13,670 nt of DNA from UBA11606 sp039815945 (GCA_039815945.1 JBCBYI010000114.1:1-13670); one strand, 5' to 3'. Positions 1 to 7,762 are shown, counted from the first letter of the stretch. Numbers and translations are program-made. The notes: generated from the sequence alone by a model not told the origin.

Positions 1-1373
1 GGTCGACCCCGGCCGAACTCCTCGACCGCCTGATCCGCGAGCGGGGCGTGCTCGAGACGGCGATCGCCACCGGCAGCCCCCGCGACGTCTGGCGACGGCT
101 GCGGTTCGTGATCGACCAGGCCCGAGCCTGGGTCGATGCCGGTGGGGTCGATCTGCGGGCGTACCTCCAGTGGGCTCGGCTCCAGGGCGCCGACAACGCC
201 CGGGTGTCCGAGACGGTGCTGCCCGAGACCGACGACGACAGCGTCCGCATCATGACGATCCACGGTTCGAAGGGCCTCGAGTTCCCCGTCACCGTCCTCG
301 CCGGCATGACCACCCGGATCCAGAACCCGGCCCGGGGCCCGTCGATCTCGTTCCCGCCCGACGGTGATCCCGTGCTGCGTCTGTCGTCTGCGGTCACCTC
401 GGAGGGCTACGACGCCTGGAAGCCGATCGACGACCAGATGGACGAGCACGAACGCCTCCGCCTCCTCTACGTCGCCGCCACCCGGGCCCGCGATCACCTC
501 GTCGTGTCGCTGCATCGCACCCAGTCCAAGGCCCGCACCGGTGCATCGGTCGTGGCCGGGCCGGCCGGCGAGTGCCCGGTGTCGACACCGTTCGTGCCGA
601 CCATCGGGTCGCGCCCGCCGCTGCAACCTCCCGAGCCGGTCCCGATGCCTGATCGAGCCGTCTGGTCGACCGAGCGCAACGACGCACTCGAACGGGCGGG
701 TGCCCGCACGGTCGTGGCCGCCACCACCCTCGCCCGCGAAGCCGCGGAGGCCGCCGACCCCGGCCTCGACAAGCGGCCACGGGATCTCGACCTGCCGCCA
801 TGGCAGAAGGGCCGCTACGGCACCGCCATCGGTCGGGCGGTCCATGGTGTGCTGCAGGTGGTCGGCTTGGCCGACGGTGCCGGCTTGGCAGCGGCGGCGG
901 CCGCCCAGGCCGCCGCCGAAGGTGTCGCCAACCGCAGTGATGTCGTCGAACGCCTCGCCCGCCACGCCCTCGACAGCGCCGTTGCGGCCGAGGCGGCCGC
1001 CGGGGAGTTCTGGCGCGAGGTCTGGGTCGCTGCGCCGATCGGCGACCACCTCGTCGAGGGCTATGTCGATCTGCTCTACCGCAGCCTGGGTGGCCTGGTG
1101 GTCGTTGACTGGAAGACCGACCAAGTCGACGACGATGCCGCCGTCGCAGCAAAGGTTGCCCGCTACCGGCTCCAGGGCGCGGCCTATGCCGCCGCCGTCG
1201 AGGCGGCCACCGGCGAACCGGTGCACCGCATGGTGTTCGTGTTCCTCAACGACGACGGGCCGGTCGAGGTCGAGCTTCCCGACCTCGCCGCCGCGGTGGC
1301 CGAGGTGAAGGCCAGCACGGCCGAACTGGCCGTGGCGTCAGCGGTTTCCGAGGCGGTCGTCGAGTTCGAGTGA
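1..1373 (+). CDS. UvrD/RecB-like helicase-nuclease, C-terminal part (5' end outside window)
   Basis: This is the C-terminal part of an ATP-dependent DNA helicase fused to a PD-(D/E)XK nuclease, the layout of AddA/RecB-type repair enzymes that process double-strand breaks. The frame is open from base 3 with no stop, so the true start and the Walker A region lie outside the window; the GTG at 48 is probably internal. An SF1 motif reading HGSKGLEF is at 261-284, and motif VI (LLYVAATRARD) is at 462-494. The nuclease core shows GYVD at 1059-1070 and VVDWK at 1101-1115, the expected acidic residue followed by D-x-K. A stretch rich in Ala, Pro and Arg links the two domains. The last 36 bases overlap the 3' end of the convergent MarR gene. 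The family is clear; whether it is AddA, RecB or an actinobacterial relative cannot be settled without the N-terminus. Confidence 0.93.
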   Translation, partial: STPAELLDRLIRERGVLETAIATGSPRDVWRRLRFVIDQARAWVDAGGVDLRAYLQWARLQGADNARVSETVLPETDDDSVRIMTIHGSKGLEFPVTVLAGMTTRIQNPARGPSISFPPDGDPVLRLSSAVTSEGYDAWKPIDDQMDEHERLRLLYVAATRARDHLVVSLHRTQSKARTGASVVAGPAGECPVSTPFVPTIGSRPPLQPPEPVPMPDRAVWSTERNDALERAGARTVVAATTLAREAAEAADPGLDKRPRDLDLPPWQKGRYGTAIGRAVHGVLQVVGLADGAGLAAAAAAQAAAEGVANRSDVVERLARHALDSAVAAEAAAGEFWREVWVAAPIGDHLVEGYVDLLYRSLGGLVVVDWKTDQVDDDAAVAAKVARYRLQGAAYAAAVEAATGEPVHRMVFVFLNDDGPVEVELPDLAAAVAEVKASTAELAVASAVSEAVVEFE

Positions 1374-1841
1374 GAGCCGCACCAGCCCGGCGCCAAGCTC
1401 ATGACGTTCCGCTTCGCCCAGGTCGCCGATGTCGAGATCGAAGGCGTCGAGCACCAGATCGAGGGTCGACTCGGCCAGGGCGCGACCGTGGTCGGTGAGT
1501 TCGATCAGGGTGCGGCGGCCGTCGTCGGGGTCGTCGACTCGCATCACCAGGCCCCGCTCCTCGAGGCGACGGATCGTCTTGGTGGTGCCGCCGGTGGTCT
1601 GCACCAACGACGACGACAGCTCGCCCGCCGAACGGCGGTAGGGCTCACCGGCGATCAGCAAGGTGACGAGGGCGGTGAACTCCGAGGTGTCGAGCTCGTC
1701 GGAGGCGAGCGTGGCGCTCAGCCACGACTCGAGCTGACGGCCGGTGCGCATGACCGCGACGAGGACACCGATGGTCGAGCGGTGCTGGTCGCCCACGAAC
1801 GGGGCGAGGCCGCCGAGCAGCTCCTGATCACGATCGGTCAC
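1338..1841 (-). CDS. MarR-family transcriptional regulator
   Basis: This 167-residue protein has the winged helix-turn-helix layout of MarR regulators, which bind palindromic operators as dimers and usually release DNA when a small ligand binds. The helix-turn-helix lies at about residues 70-97 (SAGELSSSLVQTTGGTTKTI, then RRLEERGLV), and the wing carries DPDDGRRTLIELT at about 104-116. Helices at both ends would form the dimer interface. I chose the GTG at 1841 because it gives the usual family length. The frame stays open to 2114, but that extension would lie antisense to the neighbouring cyclotransferase gene and reads as low-complexity sequence. A -10-like TACGCT ends exactly six bases before this GTG. 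The gene is divergent from the cyclotransferase/SLH pair, a classic arrangement for a local regulator, so those genes are its most likely targets (inference). The ligand is unknown. Confidence 0.92.
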   Translation of the reverse strand: MTDRDQELLGGLAPFVGDQHRSTIGVLVAVMRTGRQLESWLSATLASDELDTSEFTALVTLLIAGEPYRRSAGELSSSLVQTTGGTTKTIRRLEERGLVMRVDDPDDGRRTLIELTDHGRALAESTLDLVLDAFDLDIGDLGEAERHELGAGLVRLSLELDDRLGNR

Positions 1842-1847
1842 CGCCGG

Positions 1848-1853
1848 AGCGTA
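1848..1853 (-). promoter_or_regulatory. -10 box of the MarR gene, leaderless
   Basis: On the minus strand TACGCT fits the actinobacterial TANNNT -10 consensus. It ends six bases before the GTG at 1841, so transcription would begin at or next to the start codon. I see no clear -35 box and no Shine-Dalgarno sequence. The 8-bp palindrome TCCCGGGA at 1864-1871 lies between this box and the divergent one at 1890-1895 and is a weak candidate for a regulator site. Confidence 0.5.
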
Positions 1854-1889
1854 CCGGTCGCCGTCCCGGGAGTTCTCTCCGGCACCCGC

Positions 1890-1895
1890 TAGACA
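1890..1895 (+). promoter_or_regulatory. Possible -10 box of the cyclotransferase gene, leaderless
   Basis: TAGACA ends six bases before the ATG at 1902, the same spacing as the divergent MarR box, though the last base departs from TANNNT. No -35 box or Shine-Dalgarno sequence is evident. The two divergent boxes are only 36 bases apart, so a repressor bound between them could control both directions. Confidence 0.35.
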
Positions 1896-1901
1896 GAGCC
1901 G

Positions 1902-2231
1902 ATGCGCATGGCGTTCTACGGCACCCTCCGCCCCGGGGAGAGCCATCACTACGAGGTCCGCAACATCGCCGGCACCTGGCGGACCGCCACCGTTCGCGGC
2001 TGGGTCTACGACATCACGTGGGGTCCGGCTGACGGGTATCCAGGGATCACGCTCGACGCCGACGCCCCGGCGACTGCGGTCGACGTGCTCGAAAGCGATG
2101 ATCTCGAGAAGCACCTGCGCCGCCTCGACGACTTCGAGGGCCCCGGGTATCGCCGGGTCGAGGTCGACGTCACCTTCGACGACGGCACCATCGCGACAGC
2201 GTGGCTCTACGAGGCCGACCCCGAAGCGTGA
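1902..2231 (+). CDS. Gamma-glutamylcyclotransferase-fold (AIG2-like) protein
   Basis: This 109-residue protein belongs to the GGCT/AIG2-like superfamily, some members of which release 5-oxoproline from gamma-glutamyl amino acids or amines. The N-terminal YGTLRPG at residues 6-12 is the family's substrate-loop signature. RLDDFEGPGYRRVEV at 74-88 carries Glu79, in the position of the usual catalytic acid. The length is typical of the short bacterial form, with no signal peptide, so it should be cytoplasmic. A second ATG lies two codons downstream at 1908; I kept the first because of the promoter-like box at a fixed six bases. The stop overlaps the next gene's GTG by four bases, so the two are probably translationally coupled. 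The fold assignment is firm; the actual substrate is not known. Confidence 0.88.
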   Translation: MRMAFYGTLRPGESHHYEVRNIAGTWRTATVRGWVYDITWGPADGYPGITLDADAPATAVDVLESDDLEKHLRRLDDFEGPGYRRVEVDVTFDDGTIATAWLYEADPEA

Positions 2232-3772
2232 ACCGACGGCTCGCCGCAGCCGTGGTGTTGGTGCTCGCCGCAGCGAGCGCGGCTGTCCCCGTGACCGCCT
2301 CCGAGCCGGTGGTGAGTGTCGGCTTCACCGACGTGGCGGGCGACCGCTTCTTCTCCGAACCGATCGCCTGGGCCAGGGCGGATGGCGTGGTCGACGGGTA
2401 TTCGGTGCACTGCTTCGGCCCGGAACTCACCGCCACCCGCGCCGAAGTGATCGCGGTGATCCATCGCGCGCTGGGTGAGCCGGGCTCGGCGGGCGTTTAC
2501 CCCTTCACCGACGTCGTCGCCGGGTGGCAGCAGGCGCCGGTGGCGTGGGCGTTCGAGCAGGAGATCACGACCGGCACGTCGCCGACGACCTTCGACCCGA
2601 GCGCGCCCGCGACCCGCGCCGAGATCGGTGCGTTCCTGTGGCGGGCATCGGGTCGGCCCGACGCGCCGCCGTCGGTGTTCGTCGACGTCGTGCGCGACTG
2701 GCAGATCGCCCCGATCGGATGGCTCGCCGCCGAGGGCATCACCACCGGGCGCAGCCCGACCGCCTTCGACCCCGACACGCCGGTGACCCGAGCCGAACTC
2801 GTCACCTTCCTGTGGCGGTGGCGGGGATCACCCGCCGCGACAACGACCGCGCCCGCCGATCCGCTTCACAACTGCGACGTCGATCTCGGTGTCTGCAGCG
2901 ACCTCTTCGGCGACGCATTCGTGGCCTCGCTGCCGACCGACGTCATCGTCACCGCGGCCGTGCACGACCACCGCACCGGCTGCTGGTATCACCTCGACGA
3001 AGGGAGGGTGGTCACGACCGCCAGCGTCATCAAGGCCCAGGTCCTGGCCGGCGTGCTGCTCGACGCCCAGGAAGCCGGGCGTGATCTCACGGCGACCGAG
3101 GCGGCCAACGTCGAACTGATGATGCACTACAGCCACAACCGGCCGCCGACGAGCGAGCTGTATCTCCAGGTCGGGAGCGCGGCCGGGATGGAAGCGCTCG
3201 ACGCCCGCTTCGCCGTGCCCGGTACCAGCCACACGCCGCGCTACGGCGCGACCCTGTCGACCGCGGCCGACCGGACGATCCTCGTCGACGCCTTGCTGGT
3301 CGGGGGCGGGCCGCTCGACGATGCCTCCCGCGCGGCGGCGTGGGAATGGATGTCGGGCGTGAGCGATGCCCAGTCGTGGGGTGTCAGTGCCGGCCTTCCC
3401 GCTGACCATGAATTTGCGCTCAAGAACGGCTTTTACCCGATGAGCGGTCGGGGCTGGCGGCTCGGTACGACCGGTGCGGTCCGAGACCGCGACGGCGGTG
3501 TGTACGCGATGACCGTCATGACCGAGCAGAACGCCACCGAGGCCGAGGGGATCGCGCTCGTCGAACGGGTCGCGGCCCACGTCAACGAACGGCTCACGAC
3601 CGGCGAGCGCGTGATGCAGCGGTCGGAGACGGTCACCTGCATCGAACCGGTCGGTGGCACGAGTTGGGAGACGGCCGCCGCATCGATCGGCGAGGTCGAC
3701 GCCGCCACCCTCCGGCTCCTGAACGGCGGCGAGGCGAGCGTGCTCAGCGGGCAGCGGATCTGTCGTCCCTGA
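2228..3772 (+). CDS. Secreted SLH-repeat protein with serine beta-lactamase-like domain and LysM-like tail
   Basis: This 514-residue protein starts with a signal peptide (NRR, then a run rich in Ala, Val and Leu, with possible cleavage after VTAS near residue 25). Three S-layer homology repeats follow at about 32-86, 90-141 and 150-198, each with FTDV or FVDV-type starts and a TRAE motif; SLH repeats anchor proteins to cell-wall polymers. A short Thr/Ala/Pro linker leads to a class A beta-lactamase-like serine hydrolase domain at about 231-456. Its SxxK is S266-V-I-K269, the SDN-type motif is S302-H-N304, and the KTG-type motif is K399-N-G401. Residues 476-514 (GGTSWETAAASIGE to GQRIC) resemble a degenerate LysM, framed by Cys471 and Cys512. 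I preferred the GTG at 2228, giving a GTGA overlap, because the upstream ATG at 2201 would put charged residues before the signal peptide. It probably acts on or binds peptidoglycan outside the cell. Activity is uncertain because two motifs deviate and I see no clear Glu166 equivalent. Its 3' end overlaps the MFS gene by 29 bases. Confidence 0.9.
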   Translation: MNRRLAAAVVLVLAAASAAVPVTASEPVVSVGFTDVAGDRFFSEPIAWARADGVVDGYSVHCFGPELTATRAEVIAVIHRALGEPGSAGVYPFTDVVAGWQQAPVAWAFEQEITTGTSPTTFDPSAPATRAEIGAFLWRASGRPDAPPSVFVDVVRDWQIAPIGWLAAEGITTGRSPTAFDPDTPVTRAELVTFLWRWRGSPAATTTAPADPLHNCDVDLGVCSDLFGDAFVASLPTDVIVTAAVHDHRTGCWYHLDEGRVVTTASVIKAQVLAGVLLDAQEAGRDLTATEAANVELMMHYSHNRPPTSELYLQVGSAAGMEALDARFAVPGTSHTPRYGATLSTAADRTILVDALLVGGGPLDDASRAAAWEWMSGVSDAQSWGVSAGLPADHEFALKNGFYPMSGRGWRLGTTGAVRDRDGGVYAMTVMTEQNATEAEGIALVERVAAHVNERLTTGERVMQRSETVTCIEPVGGTSWETAAASIGEVDAATLRLLNGGEASVLSGQRICRP

Positions 3773-4943
3773 CCGTCTCGTCCGGCAGGGACCATGCGGC
3801 GAGGGCTCCCAGGAGCGCGACCGCGGCGGCGAGCATGAACACGGTGGTGAACGAACCCCGCCAGTCGGCGATCGCCCCGCCGATCTGGGGGGAGACGGCC
3901 TGGGCGACGCCGAAGGCGAGCGTCGTGGCGGAGAAGACCGGCCCGAACGACCGCTCGTCGGCGTGGGCGACGACGTGGGCGATGATCGTCGCCGGAATGC
4001 CGCTGAACATGATCCCGACGAGCACGGTCGAGACGAGCACGACCGGCAGCGACCCGGTCAGGATCCCCATCGACGCGATCGCCCACGAGATGAACGCGAT
4101 CGTCATCGCGAGCCGCCGTCCGATGCGGTCGGAGATCGAGCCGACGATCAGCCCGCCGACGATCACCGCGAAGCCGATCATCGTGAACGCCAGCGTGGCT
4201 CGTTCCGAGCTCCAGCCGGCGTCGTCCTCGAGCCGAGCGACGGTGAAGCTGATCACGAGGATGTAGCTGAAGCCGTATGCCGAGTAGGCACCGGTCAGGG
4301 CCTTCCACCCCTCGATTTGGCGGAGGGCGCCGAAGCCGCCGAACCCGCCGGCGACCGACGGCCGTTCGCCCTGGCTGCGCAGGAAGACGAAGGCCGACGC
4401 GATGACGACGAGCGCGATCGCCAACTCGATCCGGTACAGGGTCTGCCAGACGTCCTGGTCGCCGTCGCGGAGGAAGGCCGCCATCCGGCCGGCGAAGACG
4501 ATGCCGACGCCGATGCCCACGCCAGCGATGCCGGTTGCGAAGCCGCGGCGTTCCGGTGGGAACTGGCGAGCGGCGATGCCTGGCACGGGCACCCAGATGA
4601 TCGCCCCGCCGAGCCCCATGATCGCGAGGGCCACCGCGAGCACCGCCGGCTCGGTCGTGAATGACGCCAGGGCCAGCCCCGAGGTCGACAAGACGAGCCC
4701 GATCTTCACGAGTCCGACGAGCGACGACCGCGAAGCAAGCCACGCGACGACGATCGTCCCGAGGAGATAGGCACCAACGTTGAGCGAACCGAAGAGACCG
4801 GCGGCGGTGTTGGATCCGTCGAGCAGATCGTCCCGAGCGTCGGGCAGCACGACACCCCACGTGAAGCGGCCGAACGCCTGGGCCACCATCGCCGAGGCCA
4901 GCACGATGGCGAGGGTCAGGATGCGTCGCTCGGCGGTGGCCAC
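3744..4943 (-). CDS. MFS transporter (YbfB/YjiJ-like)
   Basis: This 399-residue inner-membrane protein has about twelve hydrophobic segments and belongs to the major facilitator superfamily, which moves small solutes using the proton gradient. QAFGRFTWGVVLP at about 22-34 resembles the start of YbfB/YjiJ-type carriers. GSISDRIGRR in the second half is the conserved loop 8-9 motif A; the equivalent in the first half (AWLASRSSLV) is degenerate. The start is a GTG with TAGCGT six bases upstream. It lies 40 bases after the stop of the PLP-enzyme gene on the same strand, so it may export or import a substrate or product of the enzymes before it, but no substrate can be read from the sequence. Its 3' end overlaps the convergent SLH-hydrolase gene. 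Confidence 0.9.
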   Translation of the reverse strand: MATAERRILTLAIVLASAMVAQAFGRFTWGVVLPDARDDLLDGSNTAAGLFGSLNVGAYLLGTIVVAWLASRSSLVGLVKIGLVLSTSGLALASFTTEPAVLAVALAIMGLGGAIIWVPVPGIAARQFPPERRGFATGIAGVGIGVGIVFAGRMAAFLRDGDQDVWQTLYRIELAIALVVIASAFVFLRSQGERPSVAGGFGGFGALRQIEGWKALTGAYSAYGFSYILVISFTVARLEDDAGWSSERATLAFTMIGFAVIVGGLIVGSISDRIGRRLAMTIAFISWAIASMGILTGSLPVVLVSTVLVGIMFSGIPATIIAHVVAHADERSFGPVFSATTLAFGVAQAVSPQIGGAIADWRGSFTTVFMLAAAVALLGALAAWSLPDETVRDDRSAAR

Positions 4944-4949
4944 CCGGCG

Positions 4950-4955
4950 ACGCTA
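4950..4955 (-). promoter_or_regulatory. -10 box of the MFS gene, leaderless
   Basis: TAGCGT on the minus strand matches TANNNT and ends six bases before the GTG at 4943. It sits in the 40-base gap after the PLP-enzyme gene, so the transporter may have its own promoter as well as read-through. No -35 box is clear. Confidence 0.5.
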
Positions 4956-4983
4956 ATCGTCGCTCCGGTCGGCGTACGAAACC

Positions 4984-6204
4984 TCAGCTCGGATCGGGAT
5001 CGCCGGGGCGTTGGTGTCCGGAGAAGACGAGGGCGATGCGTTCGCCGTCGAGGTCGGGGGCAACGTCTCGGCGCAGCGCAAGCAGCCCGCCGAGGCCGGC
5101 CGCACCGGTCGGGCACACCGGAATCGACGTATGAGCGTGGCCGAGCCGATGGGCGATGCGGAAGTCGTCGTCGGTCGCCACGATCGGAAAGCCGCCGGTC
5201 GCGAGCATGGCGTCGACGATCGGTAGCCAGTCGTAGGTGACGTCGTCGAGGATGCCGGTGGCGTAGGACTCGGGGGCGACGGGCCATGGCCGCATGTAGC
5301 GATCGGGATGCGACGTGACACGGGCGAGCACGACGCGTCGCGCCTCGGCCGGAAGGCGGCCGAGTTCGGCGGCCGCGGTGGCCCGATCGGCGTTGGTGAC
5401 CGGCCCACGATCGCTGAGTTCGCCGATGATTCGGTTCCACGCGCTGACGAGTGGGTGGTTGCCCTCGGGCTGCACCGCATGGATGACGGGCATGGCCTCG
5501 TCGCCGAGCTGACGTTGCAGGCCGCTGACGACGGCCGAGCCGAGCGCCCCGCCGCCGACCTGGATCAGGAGCCGGTCGATGCGATGGTCGCCGAGCGTGT
5601 CGAGCATCTCGTAGGCGATCGTGCGGCCGCCGTCGACGGTGCCGGGCGTGTCCGTGCCCTGGCACGAGAAGGCGGTCGCCCCGGCGGCGATGGCGTCGAC
5701 CATGGCGTGGTAGGCCGGATCACCGAGCCGGTCGGGATCGCGTTCGGTGCGCACGACCGAAGCGCCGTGAGCGGCGATCCGGTCGGTGATCGCCTGGTCG
5801 GCCCAGTCGGGCACGAAGACCTCGAGCGGCTGGTCGACCGCAGCGGCCACGACCGAGGCGGCGAACGCAGCGTTGCCACAGCTGGCGATGGCGAGCCGGT
5901 CGGGCCGCTCCCCCGCCAGGGCAAGGCCGAGCGCCACGCCGAAGAGATGGCGCCCCTTGTGCGAGCCGCTGACGTTGCTGGTTTCGTCCTTCACCCACAG
6001 CTCGGCACCATCGAGGCCAATCGCCTCGGCCAACGCCGACTGCGGTCCGAACGGTGTTGGCGCGAAGCCGTGGCCGTCGATCTTGGCGACGGCGGCGTCG
6101 AGCCGTTCGATCGTGGCGAGCACGGTGGTGCGGTCGGCCCCTTCCGCCTCAGCCGCAGCGACGACGTCGAGCCGGTCGGCGTGGGTGGCGAACGTCGACG
6201 TCAC
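4984..6204 (-). CDS. Fold-type II PLP-dependent enzyme, threonine synthase/dehydratase-like
   Basis: This 406-residue protein belongs to the tryptophan synthase beta superfamily (fold type II) of pyridoxal-phosphate enzymes, which carry out beta-elimination or replacement on amino acids. The likely Schiff-base lysine is K83 in SGSHKGRH, in the place of SFKxRG. The substrate-binding SCGNAAF is at 108-114, the phosphate-cradling glycine loop VGGGALGS at 216-223, and PTGAAG at 365-370. FSGHQR at 394-399 resembles the C-terminal TGHG segment of threonine synthases. The N-terminal part contains FAPTPFGPQ, similar to the TPL entry segment of this family. The GTG at 6204 starts one base after the stop of the upstream PLP gene, without a Shine-Dalgarno sequence, which implies coupling. 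The frame is open further upstream only as an antiparallel-free overlap with that gene. Substrate and reaction are unassigned; threonine, serine, homoserine phosphate or a diamino acid are all possible. Confidence 0.88.
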   Translation of the reverse strand: MTSTFATHADRLDVVAAAEAEGADRTTVLATIERLDAAVAKIDGHGFAPTPFGPQSALAEAIGLDGAELWVKDETSNVSGSHKGRHLFGVALGLALAGERPDRLAIASCGNAAFAASVVAAAVDQPLEVFVPDWADQAITDRIAAHGASVVRTERDPDRLGDPAYHAMVDAIAAGATAFSCQGTDTPGTVDGGRTIAYEMLDTLGDHRIDRLLIQVGGGALGSAVVSGLQRQLGDEAMPVIHAVQPEGNHPLVSAWNRIIGELSDRGPVTNADRATAAAELGRLPAEARRVVLARVTSHPDRYMRPWPVAPESYATGILDDVTYDWLPIVDAMLATGGFPIVATDDDFRIAHRLGHAHTSIPVCPTGAAGLGGLLALRRDVAPDLDGERIALVFSGHQRPGDPDPS

Positions 6205-6205
6205 G

Positions 6206-7750
6206 TCAGTCGTCGGCGCGGGTGCCCGTGCGGGCGTTGAACTCGCGGATCTGCTCGTCCCAGTCGCCGATGAAGTGGCGCATGCCGTCCCAGAAGGCCT
6301 GGTCACCGCGGGCGGTGAAGTCCTCGAACGACGTGCCCTGCTGCTCGACCCAGGTGAAGTAGCCGAGGTTGAACACGCGACGGCGTTCCTGCTCGGTGAG
6401 CTCGAGATGCTGGGCGGTGTCGCCCGCCTCGAGTTCGCGGGCGAAATCGGCCGCGGCGGCGACGGCGTCGTAGCCGTCGGCGTGGTGGTGGGCGAGGTAC
6501 TCGTCACGCTCGCTGTCGTAGAGCTCCGAGCCATCGGTGGCGACCGTGACGATGACGTCGTCACGGCCGAGGCCTCGGTCCTTGGCGATCGTGATCGCGG
6601 CAAGGGCGTTGGCGATCGACGAGTAGCCCATGTGCACGAGCATCTCGACGAGCGCCGGGTCGAGACCGACCCGATCGACGAGGTGGGCCTTGCCGGCGTC
6701 GGTGTTGAACAGCGCGTCGAGCGCATCGGTCGAGCGGTCGCTGACGGCGACGACGTCGTCGGTGTTCATCACGTTGTGGATCAGCGGCACGTGCTTGTCG
6801 CCGATGCCTTGGATGTTGTGATCGCCGAAGCCGTTCTCGAGCATCGTCGGGCACTCGAGCGCTTCGACGGCCACGATGCGGCTGCCGTAGGTGTCGTTGA
6901 GGTAGTCGCCGGCGCCGAGCGTGCCGGCCGAACCCGAGGCCGAGACATAGGCGACGAGGCGGGCGTCGGACTGCCCGGCGGTGGCGTGCTCGAAGACCCG
7001 GCCGAGCGCCGGACCTGTGACGGCGTAGTGGCCGAGGTGGTTCGAGAACTCCGAGAACTGGTTGATGATCTCGATCTCGGGATCCTTCTCCAGCTCGTTG
7101 CAGGCGTCGTAGATCTCCTTGACGTTCGACTCGGTACCCGGCGTGCGGATGATGTCGTTGGCCGGGTCGAGGGTCCACTGCTCGAGCCAGTCGAAGCGGG
7201 CCTTGCTCATGCCCTCTGGCAGCACGGCCACACCACGGCAGTCCATGATGCGCGAGATGGCGATGCCGCCACGGGCGTAGTTGCCGGTGGACGGCCACAC
7301 CGCACGGTGCGCCGTCGGGTCGAAGCGGCCGGTGACGAGACGAGGCACGAGGCACGAGTAGGCGGCCAGCACCTTGTGGGCCCGGATCATCGGGAAGCGG
7401 TTGCCGATCGCCAACAGGATCCGGGCCTCGACGCCGGTCATCTCCGGCGGGAGCTCGATGTAGTCGGGCACCTCATGCGGGCCGCCGCCGTCGAGACGAC
7501 CGAACCAGTGCACCCGGAACAGGTTTCGCGAATCGGGCTCGTTGCGATCGAGGCCGGCCAACGGAGCGAGACGGGCCGACGGGATCGTCGACGGATCAGC
7601 CAACTCGGCGAACGTCGGCAGGGCGATGTTTCGTTCGGTGAAACGCTGAACGGTGCGGTCGTAGACGCCTTGGTCGGCGACTTCTGTGGTGAGCCCCAGC
7701 GACTCGTGGGCCCGTGCGACTTCAGCAGCGTCGATCGTGCGCTTTGACAT
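6206..7750 (-). CDS. Fold-type II PLP-dependent enzyme, cysteine synthase-like, long form
   Basis: This 514-residue protein is also a fold-type II PLP enzyme. RAHKVLAA places the presumed cofactor lysine at K126, WPSTGNYARGG at 152-162 is the asparagine-loop motif, and ASGSAGTLGAG at 271-281 is the glycine-rich phosphate loop. It is about 200 residues longer than ordinary cysteine synthases. Extra sequence occurs before the core (about 1-75) and after it (about 410-514, with GYFTWVEQQGTSFEDF at 463-478). From memory, proteins of this shape are annotated only as PLP-dependent protein, subunit beta; I know of no experimentally proven role. It has an ATG start preceded by TAGCTT at six bases. 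The second PLP gene follows after a single base, so the two may act on the same metabolite or form a complex (inference). Lyase, thiolase and desulfhydrase reactions are all open. Confidence 0.87.
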   Translation of the reverse strand: MSKRTIDAAEVARAHESLGLTTEVADQGVYDRTVQRFTERNIALPTFAELADPSTIPSARLAPLAGLDRNEPDSRNLFRVHWFGRLDGGGPHEVPDYIELPPEMTGVEARILLAIGNRFPMIRAHKVLAAYSCLVPRLVTGRFDPTAHRAVWPSTGNYARGGIAISRIMDCRGVAVLPEGMSKARFDWLEQWTLDPANDIIRTPGTESNVKEIYDACNELEKDPEIEIINQFSEFSNHLGHYAVTGPALGRVFEHATAGQSDARLVAYVSASGSAGTLGAGDYLNDTYGSRIVAVEALECPTMLENGFGDHNIQGIGDKHVPLIHNVMNTDDVVAVSDRSTDALDALFNTDAGKAHLVDRVGLDPALVEMLVHMGYSSIANALAAITIAKDRGLGRDDVIVTVATDGSELYDSERDEYLAHHHADGYDAVAAAADFARELEAGDTAQHLELTEQERRRVFNLGYFTWVEQQGTSFEDFTARGDQAFWDGMRHFIGDWDEQIREFNARTGTRADD

Positions 7751-7756
7751 TCTGTA

Positions 7757-7762
7757 AAGCTA
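7757..7762 (-). promoter_or_regulatory. -10 box of the PLP-enzyme pair, leaderless
   Basis: TAGCTT on the minus strand matches TANNNT and ends six bases before the ATG at 7750, within the 25-base gap after the CoA-ligase gene. This suggests an internal promoter for the two PLP genes. A -35 box is not obvious. Confidence 0.5.

Noticed and set aside
1842..2114. An N-terminal extension of the MarR gene up to 2114.
   Set aside because: It would lie antisense to the cyclotransferase gene, has no family similarity, and the shorter form has the normal length and a promoter-like box at six bases.
2201..2227. ATG 2201 as the start of the SLH-hydrolase.
   Set aside because: It would add nine residues before the signal peptide and overlap the preceding gene by 31 bases; the GTG at 2228 gives a normal signal peptide and a four-base coupling overlap.
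3433..4860. A minus-strand Arg-rich open frame of 475 codons.
   Set aside because: It is the shifted frame of the MFS transporter and SLH-hydrolase region. The MFS frame shows membrane segments and family motifs.
6205..6726. Upstream extension of the 406-residue PLP enzyme to 6726.
   Set aside because: The added part is a Ser/Thr/Arg-rich shadow of the upstream PLP gene; the fold begins after the GTG at 6204.
5786..7747. A plus-strand open frame of 653 codons.
   Set aside because: It is antisense to the two PLP-enzyme genes and has low-complexity composition with no domain signature.
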